DNA of 64,000 nucleotides from CAZVUW01 sp964629825 (GTDB taxonomy: Bacteria > Actinomycetota > Nitriliruptoria > Euzebyales > Egibacteraceae). The stretch covers positions 1-64,000 of the forward strand of contig CAZVUW010000002.1 in the NCBI GenBank assembly GCA_964629825.1, given 5' to 3'. Numbering within the stretch: position 1 is the first letter of the stretch; each line of letters begins with the position of its first letter. Below, in pieces: positions 1 to 8,261 of this stretch. The translations under genes were made by a program, and so were the position numbers. The notes under the pieces were generated by a model. It was not told the origin of the DNA and searched no databases. It saw only the letters and a program-made list of their open reading frames with translations.

Positions 1-47
1 CTGCCCGTCGGGGCGGCAGCACCTGCGCGATCGTGCAGGCGCGAGCA

Positions 48-545
48 CTACAGCTCCAGGGACTCGGCCAGTGGCTGAACCGTCATCCACAGGGGCTCAT
101 GGCGGCGCTCGACGATCACCCAGCGGCCGTCGCGCAGCTCCAGCCGATCCTCGTAGCGCAGGCCCCGGGTGAGCAGCTCGCTGCCCGATGAGGCGCGCCG
201 GATCAGGTGCGCCGTCCCCCAGGATCGTGCTCTCGCTGTGGCGCCCTCGAACGTCACCTCGACGTTGCCCACCAGGTGGGTCGAGCGGATGCCGGTGAGC
301 ACAGCTCGGATGTGGTCGATGATCTCCTGACGACCGCTACAGCGGGTCCCATCGCCGAACAGCTGGACGGCGTCGGCGGCGAAGCTGGAGCCGAGCAGGT
401 CGTCGTCGCCGGTGTCGATGCCGATCGCGTAGCGCTCGAGGACGCGGCGGATGGCGAGCTCGGCGAGCGCCTCGCTCTCAGCCGACGCTCCGGCCCCCGA
501 AGCGAGGGCCGGGGTCGAGCCCGCTCCGTGCTCGACCCCGGCCAT
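48..545 (-). CDS. SnoaL-like (NTF2-fold) protein
   Basis: This 165-residue protein has the size and pattern of the SnoaL-like/NTF2 superfamily. After a low-complexity Ala/Gly/Ser N-terminus of about 25 residues comes a helix (AIRRVLERYAIGIDTGD), a GRQEIIDHI segment and a beta-rich half ending in DRWVI-like and ERRHEPLW strands. Members are small cone-shaped barrels acting as isomerases, hydratases or dehydratases, or as binding proteins; the substrate cannot be assigned. It lies 17 nt downstream of the ABC binding-protein gene on the same strand, so it is probably its distal operon partner. The start ATG follows a weak GAGCAGGG site. The family call is good and the function is open. Confidence 0.7.
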   Translation of the reverse strand: MAGVEHGAGSTPALASGAGASAESEALAELAIRRVLERYAIGIDTGDDDLLGSSFAADAVQLFGDGTRCSGRQEIIDHIRAVLTGIRSTHLVGNVEVTFEGATARARSWGTAHLIRRASSGSELLTRGLRYEDRLELRDGRWVIVERRHEPLWMTVQPLAESLEL

Positions 546-562
546 ACCCTGCTCAGGGCCGG

Positions 563-1828
563 TCAGAAGTCCAGCTCGGTGTCGATGACTGGCTCGCCGT
601 CGACGACCTTGTAGGCGCTCACGTAGTCGCCGCGGAAGGCGTCGTGGCTGTCCTCGGTGAAGTCGACGCCGACACCGGTAGCCGCGGCGGCACCGACGTG
701 CTCGGGCAGATCGATGAGCGCGGTCGCCAGCGCCGAGCCGGTGCAGTCCGCACCGTTGGCGCGCAGCGCCTCGGCGACGACGTTCATGGCGTCATAGGCC
801 TGGGCGACCTGCTCGGGCAGGTCGGGCAGGTCCTCACCGGTGACCTCGTTGTAGGTCTCCAGCATCTCCACGTACTCGGGCTTGGTCGTGTCGATGGTCT
901 GCACCGTGTAGACGGCCGGCAGCTCCTCGTAGGCGCCGGCGGAGATCTGCACCGCGTCCGGCAGGATGACCGGGCTGAAGCCGAGGAACGGCACGATCAA
1001 GCCCTGGTCCACCATGGCGCGGGCGACCAGGCCGGTCTCGGAGCCGCTGGAGCCGCCGATGAACACGCCGTCAGGCTCAAAGGACGCGACGGTCTGCACC
1101 TCGGTGCTCACGTCCGAGGCGCCGAAGGGGTACTCGACCAGGTTGCCCACGTGCGGGATGCCGTTGGCCTCGGCCGAGGCCTCGAGCGCCGGGCCGAAGA
1201 ACTGACCCGTGCCGCCGGAGTCGTGCATGATCGCGGGCTTCTTGACGCCCAGCGCAACGCCGACGCGCACCACGCCGTCAACCAGGTCCGGCGACAGGGG
1301 CGCGACGCGGAACACGTACTCGGCGTCCTCGGTCACCGATGGCGTGGACGCCGAGGTCGTGATGAAGACGACCTCCTCGCGCTCGGCGACCTCGCGGATC
1401 GCGAGGGCCTCCGGGGTCGAGTAGCCGCCGAGAACGACGCAGACCTCGTCCTGGGCGATGGCGCGCTGGGCCTCGCGTGCCGCGACTTCGGGCGTGGTCT
1501 CGCTGTCGTAGACGATCATCTCGAGCGGCCGCCCGTTGATGCCGCCATCCTCGTTGATCTGGTCGACGGCGATCTCCAGCATGTTGACCTGCCACTGCGC
1601 CGTCTGCGCGGAGGCGCCGGTCAGGGCCGCCACGAAGGCAACCTTGATGGGGTCGCCGGAGGGCGCCTCGCCGCCCTCGTCATCACCCTCGTCAGCGCCC
1701 TCGTCAGCGCTGGTCTCCTCCGTCGTGGGGTCGGCGTCCGCGGCCTCGTCGCTGCCGTCGTCGCCTCCTCCGCACGCGGCCACGATCAGCGACAGCACCG
1801 CGATCAGCACCAGAAGTCGTCTCGACAT
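563..1828 (-). CDS. Branched-chain amino acid-type ABC transporter substrate-binding lipoprotein
   Basis: A 421-residue exported lipoprotein. The signal peptide ends in a lipobox (LIVAAC, lipidated Cys19), followed by a strongly acidic linker (about residues 23-58). The periplasmic-binding-protein type 1 fold (Peripla_BP_6/LivK family) then begins at about residue 60 with IKVAFVAALTGASA and includes INEDGGINGRPLEMI, typical of Liv-type receptors. It would capture the ligand outside the membrane and deliver it to the LivH/LivMG/LivF importer encoded just upstream. Such receptors bind amino acids but also amides, urea or aromatic acids; the catabolic setting favours a non-amino-acid ligand. A GAAGGGG ribosome site precedes ATG 1828. 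It probably has its own promoter in the 73-bp AT-rich spacer behind livF. Confidence 0.9.
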   Translation of the reverse strand: MSRRLLVLIAVLSLIVAACGGGDDGSDEAADADPTTEETSADEGADEGDDEGGEAPSGDPIKVAFVAALTGASAQTAQWQVNMLEIAVDQINEDGGINGRPLEMIVYDSETTPEVAAREAQRAIAQDEVCVVLGGYSTPEALAIREVAEREEVVFITTSASTPSVTEDAEYVFRVAPLSPDLVDGVVRVGVALGVKKPAIMHDSGGTGQFFGPALEASAEANGIPHVGNLVEYPFGASDVSTEVQTVASFEPDGVFIGGSSGSETGLVARAMVDQGLIVPFLGFSPVILPDAVQISAGAYEELPAVYTVQTIDTTKPEYVEMLETYNEVTGEDLPDLPEQVAQAYDAMNVVAEALRANGADCTGSALATALIDLPEHVGAAAATGVGVDFTEDSHDAFRGDYVSAYKVVDGEPVIDTELDF

Positions 1829-1844
1829 GACAGCGCCCCTTCAA

Positions 1845-1876
1845 CTATGAGTAAAGACTCTATGATGATTATGTTA
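1845..1876 (-). promoter_or_regulatory. AT-rich promoter/operator region of the binding-protein gene
   Basis: The 73-bp spacer between livF and the binding-protein gene holds an AT-rich island that is rare in this GC-rich window. It contains the direct repeat CTATGA (1845-1850 and 1860-1865) and, on the minus strand, -10-like hexamers CATAAT and CATAGT. A separate promoter would let the receptor be made in excess over the membrane subunits, as is usual for importers. No clear -35 box is seen. Confidence 0.35.
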
Positions 1877-1901
1877 TTGCTGGACCGTCGTGTCGAGGGC
1901 T

Positions 1902-2630
1902 CTAGGCGCCGAAGTAGGCGCTGCGCAGCTGCTCGGCGGTGAGGGCGTCGGCCCGGTCCTCGATCACGACCTCCCCGAGGCGCAGCACGTACAGCCGATC
2001 GCACAGCCGCTGCGCCAGCTCGCTCTGCTGCTCGACCAGCAGGATCGACAGGCCGGTGTCCTTGAGGACCTCGAGGCTTTCGTAGATGCGCTGGATCAGC
2101 ACCGGCGCCAGGCCCAGTGACGGCTCGTCGAGCAGCAGGACCTTGGGGCCGGCGACGACCGCGCGAGCGATCGCGAGCATCTGCTGCTCGCCGCCCGACA
2201 GCAGACCCGCCATCTGGCTGCCGCGGTCGGCCAGCACCGGGAACAGCTCGTAGACCTGAGGCAGGACCTCGGACAGCCGCCGAGCGGTCCCTCCCGGCCA
2301 GTAGGGCAGCGCCGCCAGGCGGAGGTTGTCGAGCACGGTGAGGCTCGCGACCACCTCATGCCCCTCGGGCACCAGCACGATGCCGCGCTTGTTCCGCTTC
2401 GACGGGGAGAGCTTCCCGACGTCCTGCCCGTCCAGCAGCACCCGCCCCGCCCAGGGGCGCAGGGCGCCCGTGACCACGCGCATCAGTGTGGTCTTCCCGG
2501 CGCCATTGGCCCCGACCAGGCCGACGACCTCGCCCGCGGCCACGTGCAGGTCGATGCCATGCAGGACCGGCACGTCGCGGGTGTAGCCCGCTACCACGCC
2601 CTCCAGGGTCAGCTCGGCGCCGGCACTCAC
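1902..2630 (-). CDS. livF: ABC transporter ATP-binding protein, LivF type
   Basis: A 242-residue ATPase. It has Walker A GANGAGKT (40-47), signature LLSGGEQQ (143-150), Walker B VLLLDEPSLGLAP (164-176) and the LivF-typical GIVLVPEGHEV segment (83-93). It would dimerise with the LivG-like ATPase half of the neighbouring fusion and power the LivH/LivM pore. The GTG start at 2630 overlaps the stop of the LivMG gene by 4 bp (GTGA), implying translational coupling. The reading frame stays open far upstream, but that part is antisense-like and does not resemble protein. Family assignment is secure; the substrate is not. Confidence 0.93.
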   Translation of the reverse strand: MSAGAELTLEGVVAGYTRDVPVLHGIDLHVAAGEVVGLVGANGAGKTTLMRVVTGALRPWAGRVLLDGQDVGKLSPSKRNKRGIVLVPEGHEVVASLTVLDNLRLAALPYWPGGTARRLSEVLPQVYELFPVLADRGSQMAGLLSGGEQQMLAIARAVVAGPKVLLLDEPSLGLAPVLIQRIYESLEVLKDTGLSILLVEQQSELAQRLCDRLYVLRLGEVVIEDRADALTAEQLRSAYFGA

Positions 2631-4492
2631 GGGGCGCTCCTCCCGAGGTAGGCGGCGGAGACGTCCTCGCGCTCCAGGACCTCCTGGGTCAAGCCCTCGG
2701 CCAGCACCCTGCCCTGGTCCAGCACCACCAGGCGCGAGCTCACAGCCGCGACGAACGAGACGTTGTGGTCGATGAGGATCACGCCGACCCCGGCGCCGGC
2801 GATGGTCTTGATGAGGCGGGCGACCTCGTCGCGCTCGGCCGCGTTCAGCCCGGCGCCGGGCTCGTCCAGGAGCAGGAAGCGCGGGGCGACCGCAAGCGCG
2901 CGGGCGATCTCGACCCGGCGCTGGAGCCCGTAGGGGAGGGAGCCGGCGCGCTCGTGCACGTAGTCGAGCAGGTCGAGCGGCTCGAGCAGCGCTAGTGCGT
3001 GCGCCTTGGCCGCCTCGTCCTCGGCGCGGGAGCCGCGGCCGCGCAGCAGGCGGGACAACAGGCTCGCGGAGCCGAAGCGGTCCCGACCGATCATCACGTT
3101 GGTCAGGACGTCGAGCTCGGGCACCAGCCGCGTGCGCTGGAAGGTGCGCACCACGCCGAGGCTCACGATCTGGTCGCCACGCAGGCCCACCAGCGAGGTT
3201 CCGTCCATCTCCATCGTCCCGCTCGCCGGCGTGACGAAGCCGGTGAGGGCGTTGACGAAGGTCGTCTTCCCGGCGCCGTTGGGGCCGATCAGGCCGACCA
3301 CCTCGCCGGCTGCGCAGCGGATGCCGACACCGCTCAGCGCCGTGACGCCGCCGAAGCGGACCGTGACGTCCTCGGCGCGCAGGACGCTCCTGTCCGTCCC
3401 AGCCAGATCCCGGGCGAGGTCGCTGATGTCCGGCAGGGCGCGCCCCGAGGCGGCCAGGTCCTCCTCCTCGGCTGCGGCCTCCTCGAGCGTCATGTGGTGG
3501 TCCGGGGCCGGCTCCGGCTCGGAGGAGCCGGGGCGGATGCGCGCCAGCAGGCTGGCGATGCTGAGCGCTCGGCTGCCGCGCGCGTAGTTCAGCAGGAGGA
3601 TCAGGACGACCCCGTACAGGACCTCGCTGGCGTCGTGCAGGCGGGCGCCGAGCTCGTCGATCCCGACCAGCGCGACCACGCCGATGATCGGGCCCGCCAC
3701 GGTCCCAGCCCCGCCCAGCATCAGCGCGATGAACAGCTGCACGATGCGATGCAGACCGAACGCCTCGGCGGAGACGAAGAGCTGGAAGTGGGCGAAGAGC
3801 GCGCCGGCGAACCCCGCGAGCGCTCCGGACAGCACGAACGCCGTCAGGCGCACGTTGGCGGCCCGCACCCCGATCGAGGTGAGCGTGAAGGGGCTCTCGC
3901 GCATGACGATGAAGCGCCGCCCGATCAGCGAGCTGCCCACCCGCACCGACAGCTCGAAGGCGATGACGGCACCGATCGCCGCCAGCACGTAGTACCCGAG
4001 CGAGCCGCCGACCAGATCGGTGCCGAAGAAGGACGGCGGCTGGATCCCGCGGAAGCCGTCCGCCCCGCCGGTGACGTCGGTCCACTTGACCGCGACCTCT
4101 TCGACCGCGGTGCCGAAGGCCAGCGTCGCGACCGCAAGGAAGATGTGGCCGTGCCGCATGGTGGGCAGCGCCAGCAGGAAGCCGAAGAGCGCGCCGAGGG
4201 CCACGCCGACGACCAGCCCCACCCAGAACGAGACCCCGAGCCGCGCCTGGATGATCACGCAGGCGTAGGCGCCGATGCCGTAGAGAGCGATGTGCCCGAG
4301 CGTGAACAGGCCCGCGTAGCCGAAGATCAGGTTGAAAGCGGTGGTGACGATGTAGACGATCGCCGCGCTGGTGGCCAGGTAGACGAAGAAGCGGTTGCCG
4401 TTGGCGATCAGGCCGATGAGCGCCAGCGCCAAGGGGAAGGCGAGCAGCCGCACCGCGCTGCGCGCCCATCCGGGAAGGCCGGCCAGCGTCAT
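2627..4492 (-). CDS. LivM-LivG fusion: ABC permease joined to ATP-binding domain
   Basis: One uninterrupted frame of 621 residues holds two importer subunits. Residues 1 to about 315 form a LivM-type permease with about eight to ten hydrophobic segments and the family motifs NLIFGYAGLFTLGHIALYGIG (split here as NLIFGYAGL at 54-62 and TLGHIALYGIG) and GGAGTVAGPIIG (260-271). An acidic Pro/Glu-rich linker (320-365) leads to a LivG-type ATPase with Walker A GPNGAGKT (403-410), the LivG-style signature LPYGLQRR (519-526) and Walker B FLLLDEPGAGL (539-549). ATG 4492 overlaps the livH stop (ATGA). There is no stop or frameshift between the halves, although Met334 could give internal initiation of a free LivG. 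Fused permease-ATPase Liv proteins are known in some bacteria but are not the usual arrangement. Confidence 0.92.
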   Translation of the reverse strand: MTLAGLPGWARSAVRLLAFPLALALIGLIANGNRFFVYLATSAAIVYIVTTAFNLIFGYAGLFTLGHIALYGIGAYACVIIQARLGVSFWVGLVVGVALGALFGFLLALPTMRHGHIFLAVATLAFGTAVEEVAVKWTDVTGGADGFRGIQPPSFFGTDLVGGSLGYYVLAAIGAVIAFELSVRVGSSLIGRRFIVMRESPFTLTSIGVRAANVRLTAFVLSGALAGFAGALFAHFQLFVSAEAFGLHRIVQLFIALMLGGAGTVAGPIIGVVALVGIDELGARLHDASEVLYGVVLILLLNYARGSRALSIASLLARIRPGSSEPEPAPDHHMTLEEAAAEEEDLAASGRALPDISDLARDLAGTDRSVLRAEDVTVRFGGVTALSGVGIRCAAGEVVGLIGPNGAGKTTFVNALTGFVTPASGTMEMDGTSLVGLRGDQIVSLGVVRTFQRTRLVPELDVLTNVMIGRDRFGSASLLSRLLRGRGSRAEDEAAKAHALALLEPLDLLDYVHERAGSLPYGLQRRVEIARALAVAPRFLLLDEPGAGLNAAERDEVARLIKTIAGAGVGVILIDHNVSFVAAVSSRLVVLDQGRVLAEGLTQEVLEREDVSAAYLGRSAP

Positions 4493-5361
4493 GCGCGCTC
4501 CACCCCCCGGACGTAGCCGAACACGCCCTGCGGCCGGACGGCCAGCACGATGAAGAGGATCAGGAACACCAGCGACAGCGCGTAGCGCGTGGTGACGTAG
4601 CGGACGATGAAGACCTCCGCCACAGAGATCAGCGCGCCGCCGATCACCGCGCCCTTGACGCTGCCGAGGCCTCCGACGACGGCTGCGGCAAAGCCGGTGA
4701 CGGTGAAGGTGAGGGCCAGCGGTCGGCCCACCGAGGCGATGCTGGCCTGGAGCGCTCCGGCCAGCCCGACCGCCGCTCCCGCCAGCGCCCACGTGAGCAG
4801 GCCCACCAGCAGGACGTTCACGCCGTAGAGCTGGGACAGGAAGGCGTCGTGGGCGGTCGCCTCCATCGCGCGGCCCATCATGGTCCGCTCGATGAAGAAG
4901 ACCAGCAGCAGCAGGAAGACCGCGCCCAGGATCCAGGTCACAAGGCGCTGGTTGGTGATGTTGACCCCGGAGACCACGACCGATCCGGGCCATAGCGCGA
5001 TCGCCCGGAAGCCCTGCTTCAGCCACAGCTCACCGGCGATGTAGTTGAGGATGAGCCCGAAGCCCAGGCACGAGAGCGCAAGCGCGACGTGGTTGACGCC
5101 GCGGCGCTCACCGTAGGCCACGGCGATCAGGTAGCAGAGGACGCCTAGCGCAGCCCCCAGGAGAACGGTGAGCGCCAGGCGTCCCCAACCACCTTGCGCC
5201 GGCCCGTTCGCGTAGAAGATGCCGGCGAAGATCATGAGGTGGCCCACCCCGAAGTTGACGACGCCGCTCGCGCGGTAGACCACGTTGATCGAGACCGCGA
5301 CCAGCGAGTACAGCGCCGCACCGGTGAGCGCGATGCTCAGCAGCTGGACCAGTTCTCCCAC
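4489..5361 (-). CDS. livH: Branched-chain amino acid-type ABC transporter permease LivH
   Basis: A 290-residue integral membrane permease and first gene of the Liv operon. Typical LivH motifs are present: YSLVAVSINVVYRASGVVNF near the N-terminus, the loop GRAMEATAHDAFLSQLYGV (EAA-like coupling loop) and VVGGLGSVKGAVIGG near the C-terminus. With the LivM half of the next gene it would form the transmembrane channel. ATG 5361 is preceded by AGGAAAGGGCAG-like purine-rich sequence. The start lies downstream of a repeat-rich leader, suggesting control at this promoter. Confidence 0.92.
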   Translation of the reverse strand: MGELVQLLSIALTGAALYSLVAVSINVVYRASGVVNFGVGHLMIFAGIFYANGPAQGGWGRLALTVLLGAALGVLCYLIAVAYGERRGVNHVALALSCLGFGLILNYIAGELWLKQGFRAIALWPGSVVVSGVNITNQRLVTWILGAVFLLLLVFFIERTMMGRAMEATAHDAFLSQLYGVNVLLVGLLTWALAGAAVGLAGALQASIASVGRPLALTFTVTGFAAAVVGGLGSVKGAVIGGALISVAEVFIVRYVTTRYALSLVFLILFIVLAVRPQGVFGYVRGVERA

Positions 5362-5383
5362 AGCTGCCCTTTCCTAGCGAGTC

Positions 5384-5432
5384 CGGTTCGGCACCCTTCG
5401 GAACCGAGCCTCCGGTTCATACATATAGTTAT
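5384..5432 (-). promoter_or_regulatory. Candidate promoter/operator of the Liv operon with CGGTTC repeats
   Basis: In the leader upstream of livH the hexamer CGGTTC occurs at 5384-5389, its complement GAACCG at 5401-5406 (inverted, 11-nt spacer), and CGGTTC again at 5413-5418. Immediately upstream for the minus strand is an AT-rich patch (CATACATATAGTTATCC, 5418-5434) suited to a -10 region. The arrangement resembles a repressor operator between promoter and start codon; the regulator is unknown. The rest of the 129-bp spacer shows nothing else. Confidence 0.35.
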
Positions 5433-5490
5433 CCTGAATCGAGGCGCGGGCAAGGGGTAGTCGAGCGGACCCGCTGCGGGGGCCGGCGGG

Positions 5491-6090
5491 CTAGCGGCTG
5501 GAGCCCACCACCCGGGCGTCGGACCCCCAGGGGGTGACCTTCTCGCCCTCGCTGCGGAAGCGGTCCGGCAGCTCGTCGACCATGTCCATCGCCATGGAGA
5601 GCCGGCCGAACCCGACGTAGGTGGCGATGTTCATCCCGAGCTCGACGATCTCGTCCTCGTCGAAGTGGGCCCGCAGGGCCTCGATCTCCGCGTCGTCGAT
5701 CGCGTGGTGGTTGGTGGCCATCAGGTCGGCGAAGCGCAGGGCGGCGCGCTCGGCGTCGGTCAGGTTGGGCGCCTCCTCGGGCTGGGCGAGCTCGCACACC
5801 AGGTCCTCGGTGACGCCCTCCTCCACCGCGTCGGCGTAGCGCACCGCCATGCACGAGCGGCACTGGTTGTGGAAGGCGACGCGCAGGCGCACGAGCTCGA
5901 CCAGCCGCCGCGGCAGCAGACCGGGCGCGCGCAGGTCCCCAAGGAAGCGCACGTAGGCCTTGGCCAGCTCCGGCCGGTGGGCGTAGATGCGGACGACGCC
6001 GACCTCGAACGGGGTCTTGGACTCCGCATCCGTCAGCTCGCGCAGCTCGTCATCGAACTCGGACGGGTCCAGCATCCGGATGCGGGCCAT
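5491..6090 (-). CDS. Carboxymuconolactone decarboxylase/AhpD-like protein
   Basis: A 199-residue all-helical protein of the CMD/AhpD superfamily. The redox-type motif HNQCRSCMAVRYAD carries the CxxC pair Cys77/Cys80 with a nearby His, as in AhpD-type peroxidase partners rather than the Cys-less decarboxylases. Residues 100-165 (LTDAERAALRFADLM, FDEDEIVELGMNIATYVGFGR) match the usual second half. In catabolic operons such proteins act as thiol peroxidases or are of unknown role. It is probably the last gene of the GntR-mutase operon, 25 nt after the dehydrogenase gene. A decarboxylase role is less likely because of the CxxC. Confidence 0.8.
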   Translation of the reverse strand: MARIRMLDPSEFDDELRELTDAESKTPFEVGVVRIYAHRPELAKAYVRFLGDLRAPGLLPRRLVELVRLRVAFHNQCRSCMAVRYADAVEEGVTEDLVCELAQPEEAPNLTDAERAALRFADLMATNHHAIDDAEIEALRAHFDEDEIVELGMNIATYVGFGRLSMAMDMVDELPDRFRSEGEKVTPWGSDARVVGSSR

Positions 6091-6115
6091 CTCTGCTCCT
6101 TCTGGTTGTGGCGCT

Positions 6116-7006
6116 CTAGGGGTTGCTCTCCGCCGCCGCCTCGCGCACGGCGAGGTGGACGGCGCTGACGTCGAAGTCGCCGCGGCCGGAGTCGACCAGG
6201 CGCTGCTCCAGGCCGTGGACCAGCCGGGCGCCCGGCAGCTCGAACCCGAGGGCGCGCATGGCCTCCAGGGCGATGCCGAGATCCTTGTGGTGCAGCGCGA
6301 CCCGGCCCTCGGGCGGGTACTCGTCGCGGGCCATGAACGGGCCGCGGGCGCTCAGCACCCAGGACGAAGCCGCGCCGGCGCTGAGGGCGTCGACCACCTG
6401 CTCGGCGTCCAGCCCGGCGGCCTTCGCCAGGGCCAGGCCCTCCGCCACGCCCAGGAAGATGCCGGCCAGCATCACCTGATTCACGGCCTTGGCCAGCTGC
6501 CCCGCGCCGGCGTCACCGAACCGCAGCACGCGCGAGCCGAGGTGTGACAGAACCGGCTCCGCGCGGGCGACGGCCTCCTCGCTTCCGCCGCACAGGAAGG
6601 TGAGCCGCCCCGCGCGCGCACCCTCTGCGCCGCCCGTGACGGGGGCGTCGACGAAGCCGATGCCCGCCGGCCGCAGGACGGCCTCCAGCTCGCGCGCCGT
6701 GTTTGGGGCGGTGGTCGAGCAGTCCACCACGACCGCGTCCGGCCGCGCCGCCAGGACACCGCCCTCGCCGAGGATGATCTCCCTGACCGCGCCGTCGTCG
6801 GTGACGCAGACGACCACGACGTCGGCCCCGTCCACCGCCTCGGCGATAGAGGAGGCGGCGCGCGCCCCGTCCACCGGCTCGCGCGGGCTGCGGTTCCACG
6901 TGCGGACGTCGAAGCCCGCCCTGACCGCGTTGGCCGCCATCCCCCGCCCCATCACACCCAGGCCGAGGAATGCGACCCGACGATCCTCCGACAGCTCCGC
7001 GCTCAA
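6116..7006 (-). CDS. 3-hydroxyisobutyrate dehydrogenase-family NAD(P)-dependent oxidoreductase
   Basis: A 296-residue beta-hydroxyacid dehydrogenase. The Rossmann motif FLGLGVMGRGMAANAVRAG (14-32) binds NAD(P), DAPVTGG (120-126) is the substrate signature, and GAGQLAKAVNQ (167-177) carries the catalytic Lys173. HHKDLGIALE (239-248) completes the family set. The start is a TTG at 7006: it overlaps the MFS stop by 4 bp (TTGA), has GAGAGGAG 6 nt upstream, and no ATG or GTG is available before the Rossmann motif. Together with a B12 mutase and CoA transferase it suggests processing of branched hydroxyacids or semialdehydes. The exact substrate could be 3-hydroxyisobutyrate, tartronate semialdehyde or a relative. 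Confidence 0.88.
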   Translation of the reverse strand: MSAELSEDRRVAFLGLGVMGRGMAANAVRAGFDVRTWNRSPREPVDGARAASSIAEAVDGADVVVVCVTDDGAVREIILGEGGVLAARPDAVVVDCSTTAPNTARELEAVLRPAGIGFVDAPVTGGAEGARAGRLTFLCGGSEEAVARAEPVLSHLGSRVLRFGDAGAGQLAKAVNQVMLAGIFLGVAEGLALAKAAGLDAEQVVDALSAGAASSWVLSARGPFMARDEYPPEGRVALHHKDLGIALEAMRALGFELPGARLVHGLEQRLVDSGRGDFDVSAVHLAVREAAAESNP

Positions 7007-8259
7007 CTTCTGCTCCTCTCGGGGTTGGCGAATCTCTGGCCGTCGGCGACCCGCAGCATGCGCCTGCTGGCGAGCCAGATGAGGACGGCCGAGGCGGCCG
7101 AGGTGGCGGCCATGACGCTCCAGGCGCCGCCCAGGCTCCAGCGCTGTGACAGCAGCGCGAACAGGATCGGGCCGCTGGCGGTGCCCAGCTGCAGACCGGA
7201 CTCGATCATCCCGGTGGCCCGGCCGGGGGCGTGCGAGTTCACCGTCACCACGGCGTAGTGGAACAGGCCAGGCCAGCTCCAGCCGCCCCCGTAGGCCAGG
7301 ATCACGGCCACCACCACCAGAGCCCGCGTGCCGATGCCCAGCAGCACGTAGCCGCCGACGCCCGCGACCAAGAGGCCCGTGACGGCGGCGAAGGCGCCGG
7401 CCGCGCCGCTGCCGCGCCGGTCGATCAGGGCACCGCTGCCGATCCGCACGCAGATGCCGACGATGCTGCCGAGGGCGATCAGCAGGCCGGCCGCGCCCTC
7501 GGAGTGGCCCGCCTCGACCGCCGCCGGAGCCGTGAAGGCGCTGAGGGCCCCGATGGCCACGGCTGCCAGCGCCCCGGCGAGGCTCAGCTGGATCAGCGCT
7601 GCGCGCCAGCCATCCACGGGGGAGTCGGGGACCGGTGGTGCCGGCCGCGCCGAGGTGTGACGCCCCTTGCCGGCCCGCACGCCGCGCCCGCGCGGGCCCG
7701 GGATCGTCAGCGCGGCGGCGACCGGGAAGACCAGGGCGGCGGCGAAGGCCCAGCGCCAGCCGACGGTCAGGGCCACGGCCGGCACCGCCACTCCCGCCAG
7801 CAGCGAGGCGGCCGGAGACGTCGCCTGCTTCAGCCCGAAGAGGGCGCCTCGGCGGTGGCCGCTGCGCAGCGCCAGGAGCGCGAGGTTGGAGGCCGGCTGG
7901 GCGATGGCGATGCCGAGGCCCGCCACGGCGATCGCTGCTCCGAACGCCAGCGGTCGGGGGCCGGCCAGCGCCGCACCCAGCATGGCGCCGCCCGTCACGA
8001 CCGCGGCGGCGCGGGCGGCGCGCTCCCAGCCGATGCGATCCACCATGCGGCCCGCCAGCGGGGCGGACAGCCCACCGACCGCGAACGAGATCGTCACGGC
8101 GGTCGCCACGGCGGTCTGGCCCGCCGGCATGTCCGCGTTGATCTGCACCGCCAGGGCTCCGGCCAGCAGCACCGGCAGCAGCGAGGACACAGACGACAGC
8201 AGCGCCGCACCCAGCCGCCGGACGTCCGAGCCGCCTTGCCGCGCCGCCGCCCCACGCAC
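7003..8259 (-). CDS. MFS transporter
   Basis: A 418-residue major facilitator with about 12 hydrophobic segments, the loop-2/3 motif GRMVDRIGWERAARAA and a cytoplasmic central loop at about 190-215 rich in Arg/Gly. GTG start at 8259, two bases after the CaiB stop. It resembles the second MFS gene in this window (41813-43027): both contain GLKQA, an APAA/QPAANL-type segment and a Trp/Gly-rich helix followed by HY. Within the mutase operon it probably carries the acid substrate or a product. Direction and substrate cannot be deduced. Confidence 0.85.
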   Translation of the reverse strand: MRGAAARQGGSDVRRLGAALLSSVSSLLPVLLAGALAVQINADMPAGQTAVATAVTISFAVGGLSAPLAGRMVDRIGWERAARAAAVVTGGAMLGAALAGPRPLAFGAAIAVAGLGIAIAQPASNLALLALRSGHRRGALFGLKQATSPAASLLAGVAVPAVALTVGWRWAFAAALVFPVAAALTIPGPRGRGVRAGKGRHTSARPAPPVPDSPVDGWRAALIQLSLAGALAAVAIGALSAFTAPAAVEAGHSEGAAGLLIALGSIVGICVRIGSGALIDRRGSGAAGAFAAVTGLLVAGVGGYVLLGIGTRALVVVAVILAYGGGWSWPGLFHYAVVTVNSHAPGRATGMIESGLQLGTASGPILFALLSQRWSLGGAWSVMAATSAASAVLIWLASRRMLRVADGQRFANPERSRS

Positions 8260-8261
8260 GG

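Noticed and set aside
1..47. A gene end or promoter at the left edge.
   Set aside because: 47 bases carry no start, stop context or hairpin that could be supported.
644..1942. Long plus-strand frame opposite the ABC binding-protein gene, and many like it elsewhere.
   Set aside because: Composition is His/Arg/Gly-rich antisense of a well-supported gene; caused by high GC in the third codon position.
2627..5026. Extension of the LivM frame upstream of 4492 within livH.
   Set aside because: The extra codons are an Arg/Ala/Pro-rich shadow of livH; ATG 4492 overlaps the livH stop in the usual way.
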